From: Tyto alba | Taxonomy: Eukaryota; Chordata; Aves; Strigiformes; Tytonidae | Direction: 5' to 3' | DNA length: 64,000 bases | Assembly: GCF_018691265.1 (NCBI RefSeq) | Contig: NW_024881324.1 | Location: 1,770,730-1,834,729, forward strand | Shown here: positions 1-8,690 of the stretch, in pieces | How the letters are laid out: each line of letters begins with the position of its first letter | How positions within the stretch are numbered: the stretch's first letter is position 1 | Program-made: the position numbers and the translations under genes | The notes under the pieces: generated by a model | Seen by the model: the letters and a program-made list of their open reading frames with translations, nothing else | Databases searched by the model: none | What the model was told of the DNA's origin: nothing

Positions 1-1761
1 CCCGTTCAGAGTGGCTCATCTCTGACCAAGGCCGAACCTGTCACTCTGCCTCCCACGAGCACGCGGCTCGGGGACCTCTCTGCAGGTGGGCAAGTTTCCA
101 CAGCTTCCACGTCTTCAATTCCTGCTGCTGTTACGGACAGCTGCGTTGCGACGAGCCTCCCAAACCCTGTGCTTCCAGCTGTGTCTGACCAGTTCAAGGC
201 AAAGTTTCCATTTGGTGGTCTGCTAGACTCTATGCAAACGTCAGAAACCTCAAAACTGCAACAGCTGGTGGAGAACATTGATAAGAAGATGACAGATCCG
301 AATCAATGCGTCATTTGTCACCGTGTGCTCAGTTGTCAGAGCGCTCTCAAGATGCATTACAGAACGCATACAGGAGAAAGACCATTTAAATGCAAAATTT
401 GTGGACGTGCCTTTACTACGAAAGGCAATCTAAAAACACATTTTGGAGTTCATCGAGCGAAGCCACCACTTCGGGTACAGCACTCGTGTCCCATTTGTCA
501 GAAGAAGTTTACAAACGCGGTTGTTCTTCAGCAGCACATTCGTATGCACATGGGTGGGCAAATTCCGAACACGCCGCTACCGGAGGGCTTCCAGGACGCC
601 ATGGACTCGGAGCTCGCCTACGACGAGAAGAACGTTGACACGCTGAGCAACTTCGATGATGACATTGATGAAAATTCAATGGAAGAGGACCCCGAGCTTA
701 AGGACACGGCAAGTGACTCATCCAAACCCCTTATCTCTTACTCCGGGTCGTGTCCTTCTTCGCCACCTTCTGTGATCTCCAGTATTGCTGCTTTGGAGAA
801 TCAAATGAAAATGATTGACTCTGTCATGAACTGTCAGCAGCTGACCACTTTAAAATCCATAGAAAATGGATCAGGGGAGAGTGACCATTTGAGCAATGAC
901 TCCTCCTCAGCCGTTGGTGATCTTGAAAGCCAGAGCGCAGGCAGCCCTGCAATGTCAGAGTCTTCTTCCTCCATGCAAGCTTTGTCTCCTGTAAATAGCA
1001 ATAGTGAAAGTTTCAGATCAAAGTCCCCAGGTCTCAGTAACCAGGAAGAGCCACAAGAAATACAATTAAAGACAGAAAAACCAGACAGTCCGCCACCCGC
1101 AACTGAAAATGGAGGCGCATTAGATCTGACATCCACCAACCCAGGAAGACCGGTCATCAAAGAGGAGGCTCCTTTTAGCCTGCTGTTCCTGAACAGAGAA
1201 CGTGGTAAGTTTAAAAGTACTGTTTGTAATATCTGTGGCAAGCCTTTTGCTTGTAAGAGTGCATTGGAAATTCACTACCGCAGCCATACTAAAGAACGTC
1301 CATTTGTTTGTACAGTCTGCAGTCGTGGGTGTTCCACTATGGGTAATTTAAAACAGCACTTACTGACGCACAAATTAAAAGAGCTGCCTTCTCAGTTATT
1401 TGAACCCAACTTTACTCTAGGTCCCAGCCAAAGTACTCCTAGCCTGGTCACCAGTACAGCACCTACCATGATCAAAATGGAAGTGAATGGTCACAGCAAG
1501 CCGATCTCTTTGGGTGAGGTTCCCTCGCTTCCAGCTGGAATCCAGGTTCCTGCTGCACCAGAGACAGTGATGAGTCCAGGGATCACCCCTATGCTGGCAC
1601 CCCCCCCTCGCCGGACTCCCAAGCAGCACAACTGTCAGTCGTGTGGGAAGACCTTCTCCTCAGCAAGTGCACTGCAGATACACGAGCGCACCCATACCGG
1701 TGAAAAACCGTTTGGTTGCACAATCTGTGGTAGAGCTTTTACCACAAAGGGGAATCTCAAG
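1..1761 (+). CDS. SALL3: SALL3 large penultimate coding exon (5' part outside window)
   Basis: Spalt-like C2H2 zinc-finger transcription factor, a nuclear regulator of limb, neural and craniofacial development (family knowledge). The frame is open from base 1 with no start, so the exon begins upstream. It encodes 587 residues here (residue 1 = first codon in window). Seven C2H2 fingers are visible: 103-123, 131-151 and 163-183 (the spalt pair plus a single), 409-429 and 437-457 (second pair), 545-565, and a last finger starting at Cys573 that is split by the intron. Linkers are the canonical TGERPFK and TGEKPFG, plus TKERPFV. Between clusters lie a Ser-rich acidic stretch and three SUMO-type psi-K-x-E sites (LKTE, IKEE, IKME); the IKME site corresponds to a sumoylated site described in SALL1. 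The finger at 437-457 has Cys444 where SALL1, as I recall it, has the structural Phe. The exon ends on a whole codon at AAG|GTAAGA (phase 0). SALL1 and SALL4 are the alternatives; the C-terminus in the next exon and the ATP9B neighbour favour SALL3. Confidence 0.95.
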
Positions 1762-2663
1762 GTAAGAGGCCAAATAAAGCTGTAAAGGCTCAGGGCGGGG
1801 GGGTGGGGGGGGGAAGTTTAAGGCTTGAACTCAGCAGGTCTCAGTGCTGAGCGTTCCTCCCAAAGGCAGGAGAGTAAGGGAGCTTTGAGGAAACGCTTGC
1901 TGTATAGCAGTGCTTATTATGCTTCCACCGTGTTGAAGCTAGGGACTGGAAAAGCGGCTGCGCGGCGATGCGAACTTCAGAACGGGTCCTGGCTGTACGT
2001 GCACGCACGTTGCGGTTCTCCTGGCAGGCCTGGTGGCACGTGCAGTCAGCTGATGGACGTGTTCCGGCGGTTCTCGTGGACCACCAGCGCGAAATAACCT
2101 CGCTGTAAAAACCAGAAATGCAGAGCTTGCTCAGCTCCTTGGGTGCCTCTCAAATTTCCATTTACTGTTCTGCTTCGCAGCCACTGCAGACTAGAAAGCT
2201 GTTTCCCACTGATGTACAGCAGGTTGCTACAGGACTGATGCTTCTTATTCCCGCAGTCTGGTTAACCATCGGGACGCAGCCTGGGGAATAAATTTTTACA
2301 TGTCCTTGATTAAAATCTTAAATTTAGCAAAATAATCGAGGACTCTGACATGAGAGAAAATATTATGAAAATATACAAGATTTAAAAAGGGAAAGGGCAG
2401 AAAAAGCCCTCCCATCTCCTAGAAGAAGTCATGCCCTTGGTAATCTTCAGCATGCGAGGACTTCCAGCTTGCATGTGAAGTTATCTAACCTGATGGGATG
2501 CGTACTCTTTATTCTTGCGGCGCTGCGTTCGTTTTCACTGCGAAGAAACAAATGCACATTGAAAAATTATGACAGAGCTGGGTTTTCTTTGTATAGGTTG
2601 ACTGGGCCTTAGAACTGTGTCTTAAGTGGAATTGATTCATTTTCAATGTGAATGAAAAGGCAT

Positions 2664-2702
<39 letters not shown>

Positions 2703-2792
2703 AGCGATACTGTAAGTAACAGCCTTTCAGGCCGGCCGCCCCAGCAGACCGTGCTAACTCGGGGTTGCTTCTTGTTCCCGTTTGCTCTGCAG
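1762..2792 (+). other. SALL3: SALL3 last intron
   Basis: Phase-0 intron of 1031 bp with a GTAAGA donor and an acceptor preceded by a pyrimidine-rich tract ending in TCTGCAG. It interrupts the last zinc finger between Lys587 and the next Val, as in other spalt genes. It contains a G-rich run just after the donor (about 1795-1814), a CpG-containing stretch around 1950-2090, and an A28 tract near the 3' end. Short open frames inside it show no recognisable protein and are not called. Confidence 0.93.
2663..2698. repeat. T8A28 homopolymer tract in SALL3 intron
   Basis: Eight T followed directly by 28 A, about 95 bp upstream of the intron acceptor. The run is likely length-polymorphic. No SINE body or target duplication is visible beside it, so I read it as a simple repeat and not a retroposon tail. 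Confidence 0.85.
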
Positions 2793-3224
2793 GTTCACAT
2801 GGGGACGCACATGTGGAATAACGCCCCTGCGCGCCGCGGCCGCCGCCTCTCCGTGGAAAATCCCATGGCTCTGCTCGGTGGTGACGCGCTCAAGTTCTCC
2901 GAGATGTTCCAGAAGGATTTGGCAGCTCGGGCCATGAACGTTGACCCCAATTTTTGGAACCAATACGCTGCAGCTATCACTAACGGACTTGCGATGAAGA
3001 ACAATGAGATTTCTGTCATACAGAACGGAGGCATTCCCCAGCTCCCAGTAAGTCTAGGCGGAGGCGCCATCCCGCCTCTCAGTAACCTTACCGGTGGCAT
3101 GGACAAAGCTCGCACGGGCAGCAGCCCTCCCATTGTCAGTCTGGACAAAGCAAGTTCTGAGACGGGAGCCAGTCGTCCATTCACCAGGTTTATTGAGGAT
3201 AATAAAGAGATTGGCATAAATTAA
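2793..3224 (+). CDS. SALL3: SALL3 terminal coding exon, C-terminus and stop
   Basis: Encodes 143 residues then TAA. The first residues (VHMGTHMWN) complete the last C2H2 finger begun in the previous exon; the HMGTHMWN sequence is a spalt-family signature. The basic stretch PARRGRR follows, then a conserved tail ([32 protein letters not shown]) ending in [12 protein letters not shown], which I recognise as the SALL3 ending; SALL1 ends differently. Phase 0 matches the upstream donor at 1761. Together the two exons give 730 residues, against roughly 1300 for full-length vertebrate SALL3, so about 570 N-terminal residues lie upstream, including the NuRD-binding N-terminal motif known for spalt proteins. 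The last finger pair is equivalent to the AT-rich-DNA-binding cluster described for SALL4 (inference by position). Confidence 0.96.
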   Translation, partial: VHMGTHMWNNAPARRGRRLSVENPMALLGGDALKFSEMFQKDLAARAMNVDPNFWNQYAAAITNGLAMKNNEISVIQNGGIPQLPVSLGGGAIPPLSNLTGGMDKARTGSSPPIVSLDKASSETGASRPFTRFIEDNKEIGIN

Positions 3225-3820
3225 AAGCGTTCGCTCCAAATAACTCTTGGACCGCTACTCGACACACCACTTGTCCCGTTCCGTGTACAGCTTCTGAAGC
3301 TAAGCATTAGTTTCCTGAACTAAATGCATAGGTTCCCTTTAAAGTCTTACCCCATAGCAGAAATACATAACTTTGTGGCTGCTGAAAAGTTGTCTTGCAA
3401 GATCTGCATGGTACTTCTTTCGACAGTGAGTTTGACTGTTACTGAGAACTTTGAAACCTTTTAATTTAACAGAAAGCAAACAAACAAACAAATCATGGGA
3501 TAACTTTATTAGAAACAGAAAGAGGCTAGTCTACGTCCACTTTGCTTCTTACAAAACTTACTATCACCTGAGAAAGGGGGGCTTCATTACGGCATTCTGT
3601 CACACTTATTTGCTGGTTTTGTTCAAATTAGTTAGCAACTTGGACTATGTTTTTAGGAGTCTTAATCTTAAATAAGTGATTTAGTACCCCAATGCTGTGT
3701 ATTATTACAGTATCCTTGTCTGTAGTATTTATAATGTTAAGATTATGCGGGTAACAGACAATATACTAGCCCCAAACTTAAATGAAGCTTTTGTACTGCA
3801 AAATACATCTGGCTGTGTGA

Positions 3821-3865
3821 TTTTTCTTTTTTTTTTTTTTCTTCTTTTCTTTTTTTTTTTTTTTT
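3821..3865 (+). repeat. polypyrimidine tract in SALL3 3' UTR
   Basis: About 45 bases that are almost only T with four interspersed C. It is a low-complexity tract and a possible site for polypyrimidine-binding proteins in the RNA (inference). Confidence 0.75.
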
Positions 3866-4138
3866 AAGCGAGTTTTGTTTTACTATAAATAAGTGGTTTA
3901 TTTCAATGCAGGCAAAATTGTGAAGTTTTATTGGGAAAGATAGCATGCTTTTCATGTGCAAGTACCTGTCAGTAACAAACCTTTTTTTTATTTAAATATT
4001 TGTAGCTGCTATGTGGACAGTTGTTCTATTAAATGAAAAAAAAAAAAATGTAGTGTGGATTTTAGCTCAATGATTGGAAAACAAGTTACAGACAAACCTT
4101 AGCACCATAAATTATTCACAACATTATAAACAGTTGTG

Positions 4139-4144
4139 AATAAA
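4139..4144 (+). terminator. SALL3: proximal polyadenylation signal AATAAA (in a hairpin arm)
   Basis: Canonical AATAAA about 915 bases past the stop. Its first five bases form part of the 3' arm of a perfect 11-bp stem (4112-4122 with 4133-4143, 10-nt loop), so it may be masked in the folded RNA. A second AATAAA follows 30 bases later. Use of either would give a short-3'-UTR isoform. Confidence 0.5.
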
Positions 4145-4168
4145 TATTCCATGTTATCAAAGCTGTAC

Positions 4169-4174
4169 AATAAA
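4169..4174 (+). terminator. SALL3: second proximal polyadenylation signal AATAAA
   Basis: Canonical hexamer followed within 25 bases by a T/G-rich stretch (ATGTTTGTATAATGTGG) that resembles a downstream cleavage element. It is a better proximal site than the hairpin-embedded hexamer at 4139. Confidence 0.5.
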
Positions 4175-5247
4175 AAGGTAATGTTTGTATAATGTGGTTG
4201 CAAACTCTTAATTTATACTATTGCACTTTTAGTATTTTGTATTAGGGAGGTTTGTCTATAATTTGAAACTGAACAAAGATGTAAACTATTTTATAAATAG
4301 TACTTTGACTTAAGGAATAAGGAGGAGAACCCTGTTGCAGTGTCTTGTTTTGTTTTCAGGTCAAACAATGAGAGATCTCTATTAACTAAGCAGAAAAGCC
4401 GCAGAGAACTGTCAGATCCTTAGGAAATATGGGGCCTGCCATTTCTTGAATGGAAATGATTCATTTAACTTTTCTACAAAGCCCACTTAAAAGCGTGACC
4501 ACCCCCAACAGAATTCTGATACATTTATCTTAGGAGTGTGATATTAATACAAGTCTAGGATAGAGGAAGGAGAGCATCGTGGAGGTTTAATTTTACTGTA
4601 ATCTGTTCTGTCTTTCATACATACCCACGAGAAAGATGTTGGCTGCCTAAAAATGTGGGGACAAACCAGTAACTCTCGGGCAGTGTGAGCAGTAGTAACA
4701 TACAACTATTCTGTATTTATTTCCAACTCGTGCTGATTGTCTTCTCAGATTGCTCCAAAGCACAATGTACTCAGATTAATCGGATATAATTTTGTGTTGA
4801 TTGCATTGTTTAAATTACACCGAAGTAAATAAAGGGAATGGTTCCACTCGTAAGCTAGGCTGGGGATGCTGAGGAGACTGGGGCTTAATCAAAACTTGAA
4901 CAGTAAACGTTTTGTGTACTACCTCATTTTTGTGCATTACAAGCATGGTGGAGCTGACACTATGAACTTCCGTCCAGCAGAATTGCTCGAGGGACATTAT
5001 GGGTAGCTGGGTAACAGCGCAAGGAGTTTTATGCCCCTGAAGAACGAATCAGACAGTGAGGTCTTCTCAGTTGAGACTGAAAAATAGGACAATCTTTCTT
5101 CCACAACAAAAACCATTACTGTAAGAGGATGGACTATTTCAGCCATCATGTAATGGAGTGAAAAGAGGTGCAAAGACTTATTAACTGTTTGTTTCTATTG
5201 GAAATAAACAATGAACTCTACAGCTCCATTTTCTACAGTGATGAGAT

Positions 5248-5273
5248 AGAGATATATAGAAATATATATCTCT
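5248..5273 (+). other. perfect 11-bp hairpin with GAAA loop in 3' UTR
   Basis: AGAGATATATA, GAAA, TATATATCTCT: eleven perfect pairs closed by a GNRA tetraloop, in the distal SALL3 3' UTR. An AT-rich microsatellite can give such a palindrome by chance, so function is unproven. Confidence 0.55.
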
Positions 5274-5531
5274 CTATATAAGCAAAATTATATATCTGTA
5301 ACACCTCTACAATATAACATCTTTTTTGCCACAGTGTGTGGGTGGTTAGGGGTGTTTCCAAGCATTGAAAAAAAAAAAAAAAAAAGAAAACTGAGGTGGC
5401 TTAATGTTGCTGTATTTCAGCAATTGAATGTTTTTATTTATCTGTGTCATTTTTGGTGTGACTTTTTTTTTTTTGTTAGTATTGGGTACCATGTAGTGTT
5501 ATCTCTATTCCCTAAAGGATGTGTATAACTT

Positions 5532-5600
5532 AAAAAAAAAAAAAAAAGAAAGAAAAAAAAAAGAGAAGAAAAAAATGAAAAAGGTAAAAAAGAAAAAAGA
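5532..5600 (+). repeat. A-rich purine tract
   Basis: About 70 bases made almost wholly of A with scattered G. Low-complexity sequence inside the distal 3' UTR; it could cause internal oligo-dT priming in cDNA libraries. Confidence 0.7.
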
Positions 5601-5868
5601 TGTAAAGTGTTGTAAATAAGATGGTTGATGATGGTACAGTAAGACTGACCCCATTTTGTATTCAGGGTTAGGTCATTCCTCTCTGCATGGTGAAGAGAGA
5701 CATTATTTTTATACTGCGATACCATGTAGGGCTAGGAGCCTCCCTGAACCAGCTGGGAATTGTTACCTAGATCCAATATTTTTTATTATTAAATCTTGTT
5801 GGCTTGACACATCTACTGATTGAAATGGATGTCTTAGTCTAGGTTACTATTTTTGTCATATGGAATTG

Positions 5869-5874
5869 AATAAA
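5869..5874 (+). terminator. SALL3: distal SALL3 polyadenylation signal AATAAA
   Basis: AATAAA within GGAATTGAATAAAATGCAGG, followed by TG- and T-rich sequence. It is the last strong hexamer before unrelated intergenic sequence and gives a 3' UTR of the expected length. I take cleavage to be near 5890. Confidence 0.65.
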
Positions 5875-6180
5875 ATGCAGGATGTAATATTATTTCTGAA
5901 TTGCGTTCCTTGATTATTCTAATAACAGAGCAAGATATGAGACTAAGGTCACTTGTGGTAGATTGGTGTCAATGACTTCTAATCGTCGCATCTGAAAATC
6001 GGAATAAGGTCGACACCTTGTATTCAAATGCTATTCTAATATATATTAACAGTGCAAAGGGGTAGAATTATTAAAATCTCTTTTCCAGTAAAAATAAATC
6101 ATAAGAGCATTTCTTGCAAGACAGTAGGACAACAACAACAAAAAAAAAAAATGCAAACCAAACAACCAAACCAACATTTT

Positions 6181-6193
6181 GGGGGGGGGGGGG
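6181..6193. repeat. G13 homopolymer
   Basis: Thirteen consecutive G, a run also prone to sequencing error and length variation. Confidence 0.8.
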
Positions 6194-7526
6194 AAACAGC
6201 CTTTGGAAGGGCTACTGTTTCAAATTGACTGCTTTCTGAACACTTATAATGTACTATTTACCAAAAAAGCCTCCTTTTCATGTTGTTTAAACATCTGCCT
6301 AATATTCACAATACACTGCATGATAAAATTTGGGAACAAATTTATCAGGAGCAGTTAAAATTCTAAATTACAAAAAAAAAAAAAAAAAAGAAAAAATTGA
6401 CAACTCGCATCCATTCATTCCAAATGACATAACCTGTACATTTAAACCCATGGCTTTGTTTCTTCTTTTTTTTTCAAGACCCTAATTTATTAAAGCATGT
6501 CTAACTTGAACCAAATTATTTTTTCACGTTGATTTAAATGAAAGTATTTACATTCTTAAGGTTAGGCATGTGATTAAGTATCTCTTGCAAAAAAGCTGTA
6601 TGTTTGAGTAACCTTCAAGCTGTTATAATCCGGTGATGAATGCCTGCTGCATTTAAAACGGACAAAAGATAAATAAAAGAGAAAAAATCTGTATTAATCA
6701 TCTTTCAGTGGCCTTGTTATGAAGACACTCTGTTTTATAAGACCTACACAAAGAAGGAATGAGTTTCCTCTGGTGACTCAACAACCACAATAGGTTTGTG
6801 CTTGTGTTCCTGCGCACACATCCCTGAGCCTTGCTGAGAGAAAACATGATACGCAAAAGAGAAGGAAAGCAAGGGACGCTGATAGTTACGGGTCTGTTCA
6901 AAACACAAGAGGAAAATTACCTGCCTTCCTCTCCTCTCCCCCAAAAAAGGGTGAAAGTGGAACGGTATCTATTTTTAAATACGTATGGGTTATTTTTTTT
7001 TATTGCAGGACGACATTAAATAATAAAATGTGCTACACAGATAGAAATGGTCAAAGTCTGCTGAATTACAGATGTTTAAGAACAGAGCCATGTAGGAACT
7101 CTATACAATCAGAAAAATTGCCAGTTACAATTTTTTGAGCAGAGGGTTATTTTACAACATCAAAATTCCAGCAAGGCTTTCAAACTCTTCACTTACATTT
7201 TTTCCATGAATCATTAGAAAGAGAGCATTTATGACAAATGATTGACATTACTAGGCTTTTGCCCTTTTTTTTTTTTTTTTATTTCTGCTTGTATATATTA
7301 GCCCTCGATACACTATCTGCTCCTTCACCTATTTTGTCCTTTCTATCTTGGCAAATACTTTGTTTTTCTAAGGCTGCATTTGTGCTGTATTTGTGTTGCC
7401 TTTCATTTACTTCTCTGCACGTACTCCGTCATTTGGAAGATCCTGTGGTTTATTTTCTTCCTTTTTTCTCTAATTCTGCAGAAGTCAAAAGAGCTGCCTG
7501 TTTTTTACATCTATGTGTAATAGTAG

Positions 7527-7713
7527 CGTAATGAATGATGAGCTCATCAGTGACGTGATCAGGTACGTGCGTAGCTCACAGGATTTGCTAACGAACATGC
7601 CGTTGGCGCTCTTCCCTCCCGCTGAAGGCGTGAAGTTTGTTAGCGTCGCTGGTCTAGGGCAGCCACCGATGGTCGGGGGGCTGGAGGTCCTGCCCCTAAC
7701 TTCGCTGCGCCTG
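7527..7713. other. CpG-dense pocket in AT-rich intergenic DNA
   Basis: I count 15 CpG dinucleotides in about 185 bases, many times the density of the flanks. It contains TGACGTGA and a GTACGTGCG stretch that resemble CREB/bHLH-type sites. No protein is recognisable in its 71-codon open frame. It could be an unmethylated enhancer, an orphan CpG island, or a decayed insertion; the sequence does not decide. Confidence 0.5.
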
Positions 7714-8297
7714 CTTTTACACCATTGAAACTCTGTGGCTTTGGTGGAAACACTGCAGGTTTACACTGGTGCCAGAGGGAATGCTTCCAGATTCAGACGT
7801 CTTGCTTTGCTTTGTGTGTCATCAAAACAATGGCTAGCTATATAGGATATTAAAAGTATGTCTAGGCAAAAGTATTCTGGACTTTTATTTTTGAAAAGAG
7901 GGAAAGGAGAATACATATATTTTAGTACGTACCACAGGATTATCCCAGTTTTAAAGGAGGTCCTAAAAGCTGAATCTGAAAAAAAGATGACTGTGCCCCT
8001 TAATATAGAATTTGATGTCATCATATGAATAATCAGTCCTTTTTCACATTAGAGAGTAAAAGAACCTGCAACTTTTATGCATAAAAGTAGAATGTGAGAA
8101 TGTTGCTATGGCTCTGCTACACAAGGTAGGCACTCACAGCCTTCCCTGTGCAGATATTAAAGGTATCAGCAGATATATGAAAAGAAAAATACATGTTTGT
8201 GCATGTCGCAGCACCAATGTATAGTATTTTATTTTTTCAGAAGGGAGAATGTCTCAGTCAGTCGGCAAAGTGACAAATGTGAAAGCTAGCACCTTCG

Positions 8298-8575
8298 GGC
8301 TGTGTCACTGACGTATTTTAGGGATGTGGGCAAGTCACTAATTAGACTCTGATTCTGCTTGAGAACTACATCCTTCTGGGGCCTCTGGGAATCAGGGAGT
8401 GACCTCTCCCTTGTAGAGTCAGCTAGCACCTTGTAGTATTGGGATGAGTTGCCTCACCAGTAAAGATGGGGTAACACTTTTGCACCTACCTCACAGGGGT
8501 GTTGTGAGGAATAGTTTTATGTTTGTACAGCGTTTCGGAGATGGAAGATGCTTGGTATTATCGCTGATTTTAGAG
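8298..8575 (+). repeat. ancient MIR-like (CORE-SINE) remnant
   Basis: Pieces follow the MIR 3' half in order: GCTGTGTCAC, GGGCAAGTCACT, a TTGCCTCA block, AAAGATGGGGTAA, CACCTACCTCACAGGG, TGTTGTGAGGA, and a TGTACAGCGTTTCGGAGAT block standing for the usual AAAGCGCTTTGAGA. About 100 bases of other sequence separate the first two blocks from the rest. MIRs predate the bird-mammal split (family knowledge), so a readable copy in a bird genome is old and perhaps constrained. Confidence 0.75.
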
Positions 8576-8589
8576 AGTTTACAGTACAT

Positions 8590-8690
8590 GTACTATTATT
8601 TATTATTTGTACTCCAGTAGTACCTACAGGCTCCAGTCAGGACTGAGAGGCCTTATCCTAAATGTTGTACGCTCACCTACTTGGGACTGA
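8590..8690 (+). repeat. ancient amniote repeat tail next to the MIR-like remnant
   Basis: A TATTTATTATTTGTACT start, then CAGTAGTACCTACAGGCTCC, CAGTCAGGACTGAGAGGCC and a TGTTGTAC end. These follow a repeat I know from turtle and archosaur genomes with a TTTGTA, GTAGCGCCTAGAGGCCCC, GGCGCTGTAC pattern. The family name is uncertain. It directly follows the MIR-like part and may be the tail of the same amniote SINE. Confidence 0.5.

Larger units (their letters stand above)
3225..5890 (+). other. SALL3: SALL3 3' UTR
   Basis: AT-rich non-coding sequence from the stop codon to the distal polyadenylation signal, about 2.65 kb, comparable with the long 3' UTR of mammalian SALL3 as I recall it. It holds a (AAAC)n stretch at about 3476-3491, a long pyrimidine tract at 3821-3865, A-rich tracts near 5370 and at 5532-5600, AUUUA-type motifs, a Pumilio-type TGTAAATA at 5611-5618, and two perfect 11-bp hairpins listed separately. 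The 3' boundary is inferred from the AATAAA at 5869 and needs transcript data. Confidence 0.75.
5891..8290. other. intergenic, AT-rich, no gene found
   Basis: No credible coding frame. It holds a G13 run (6181-6193), A- and T-runs near 6140, 6375 and 7270, and a CpG-dense pocket at 7527-7713 (separate entry). Short open frames here have no protein features and lie in low-complexity sequence. Confidence 0.75.

Noticed and set aside
834..1241. 135-codon antisense frame within SALL3
   Set aside because: Shadow of the real coding strand; no independent support.
2671..2698. Retroposon poly-A tail in the SALL3 intron
   Set aside because: No element body upstream and no target duplication; a plain homopolymer.
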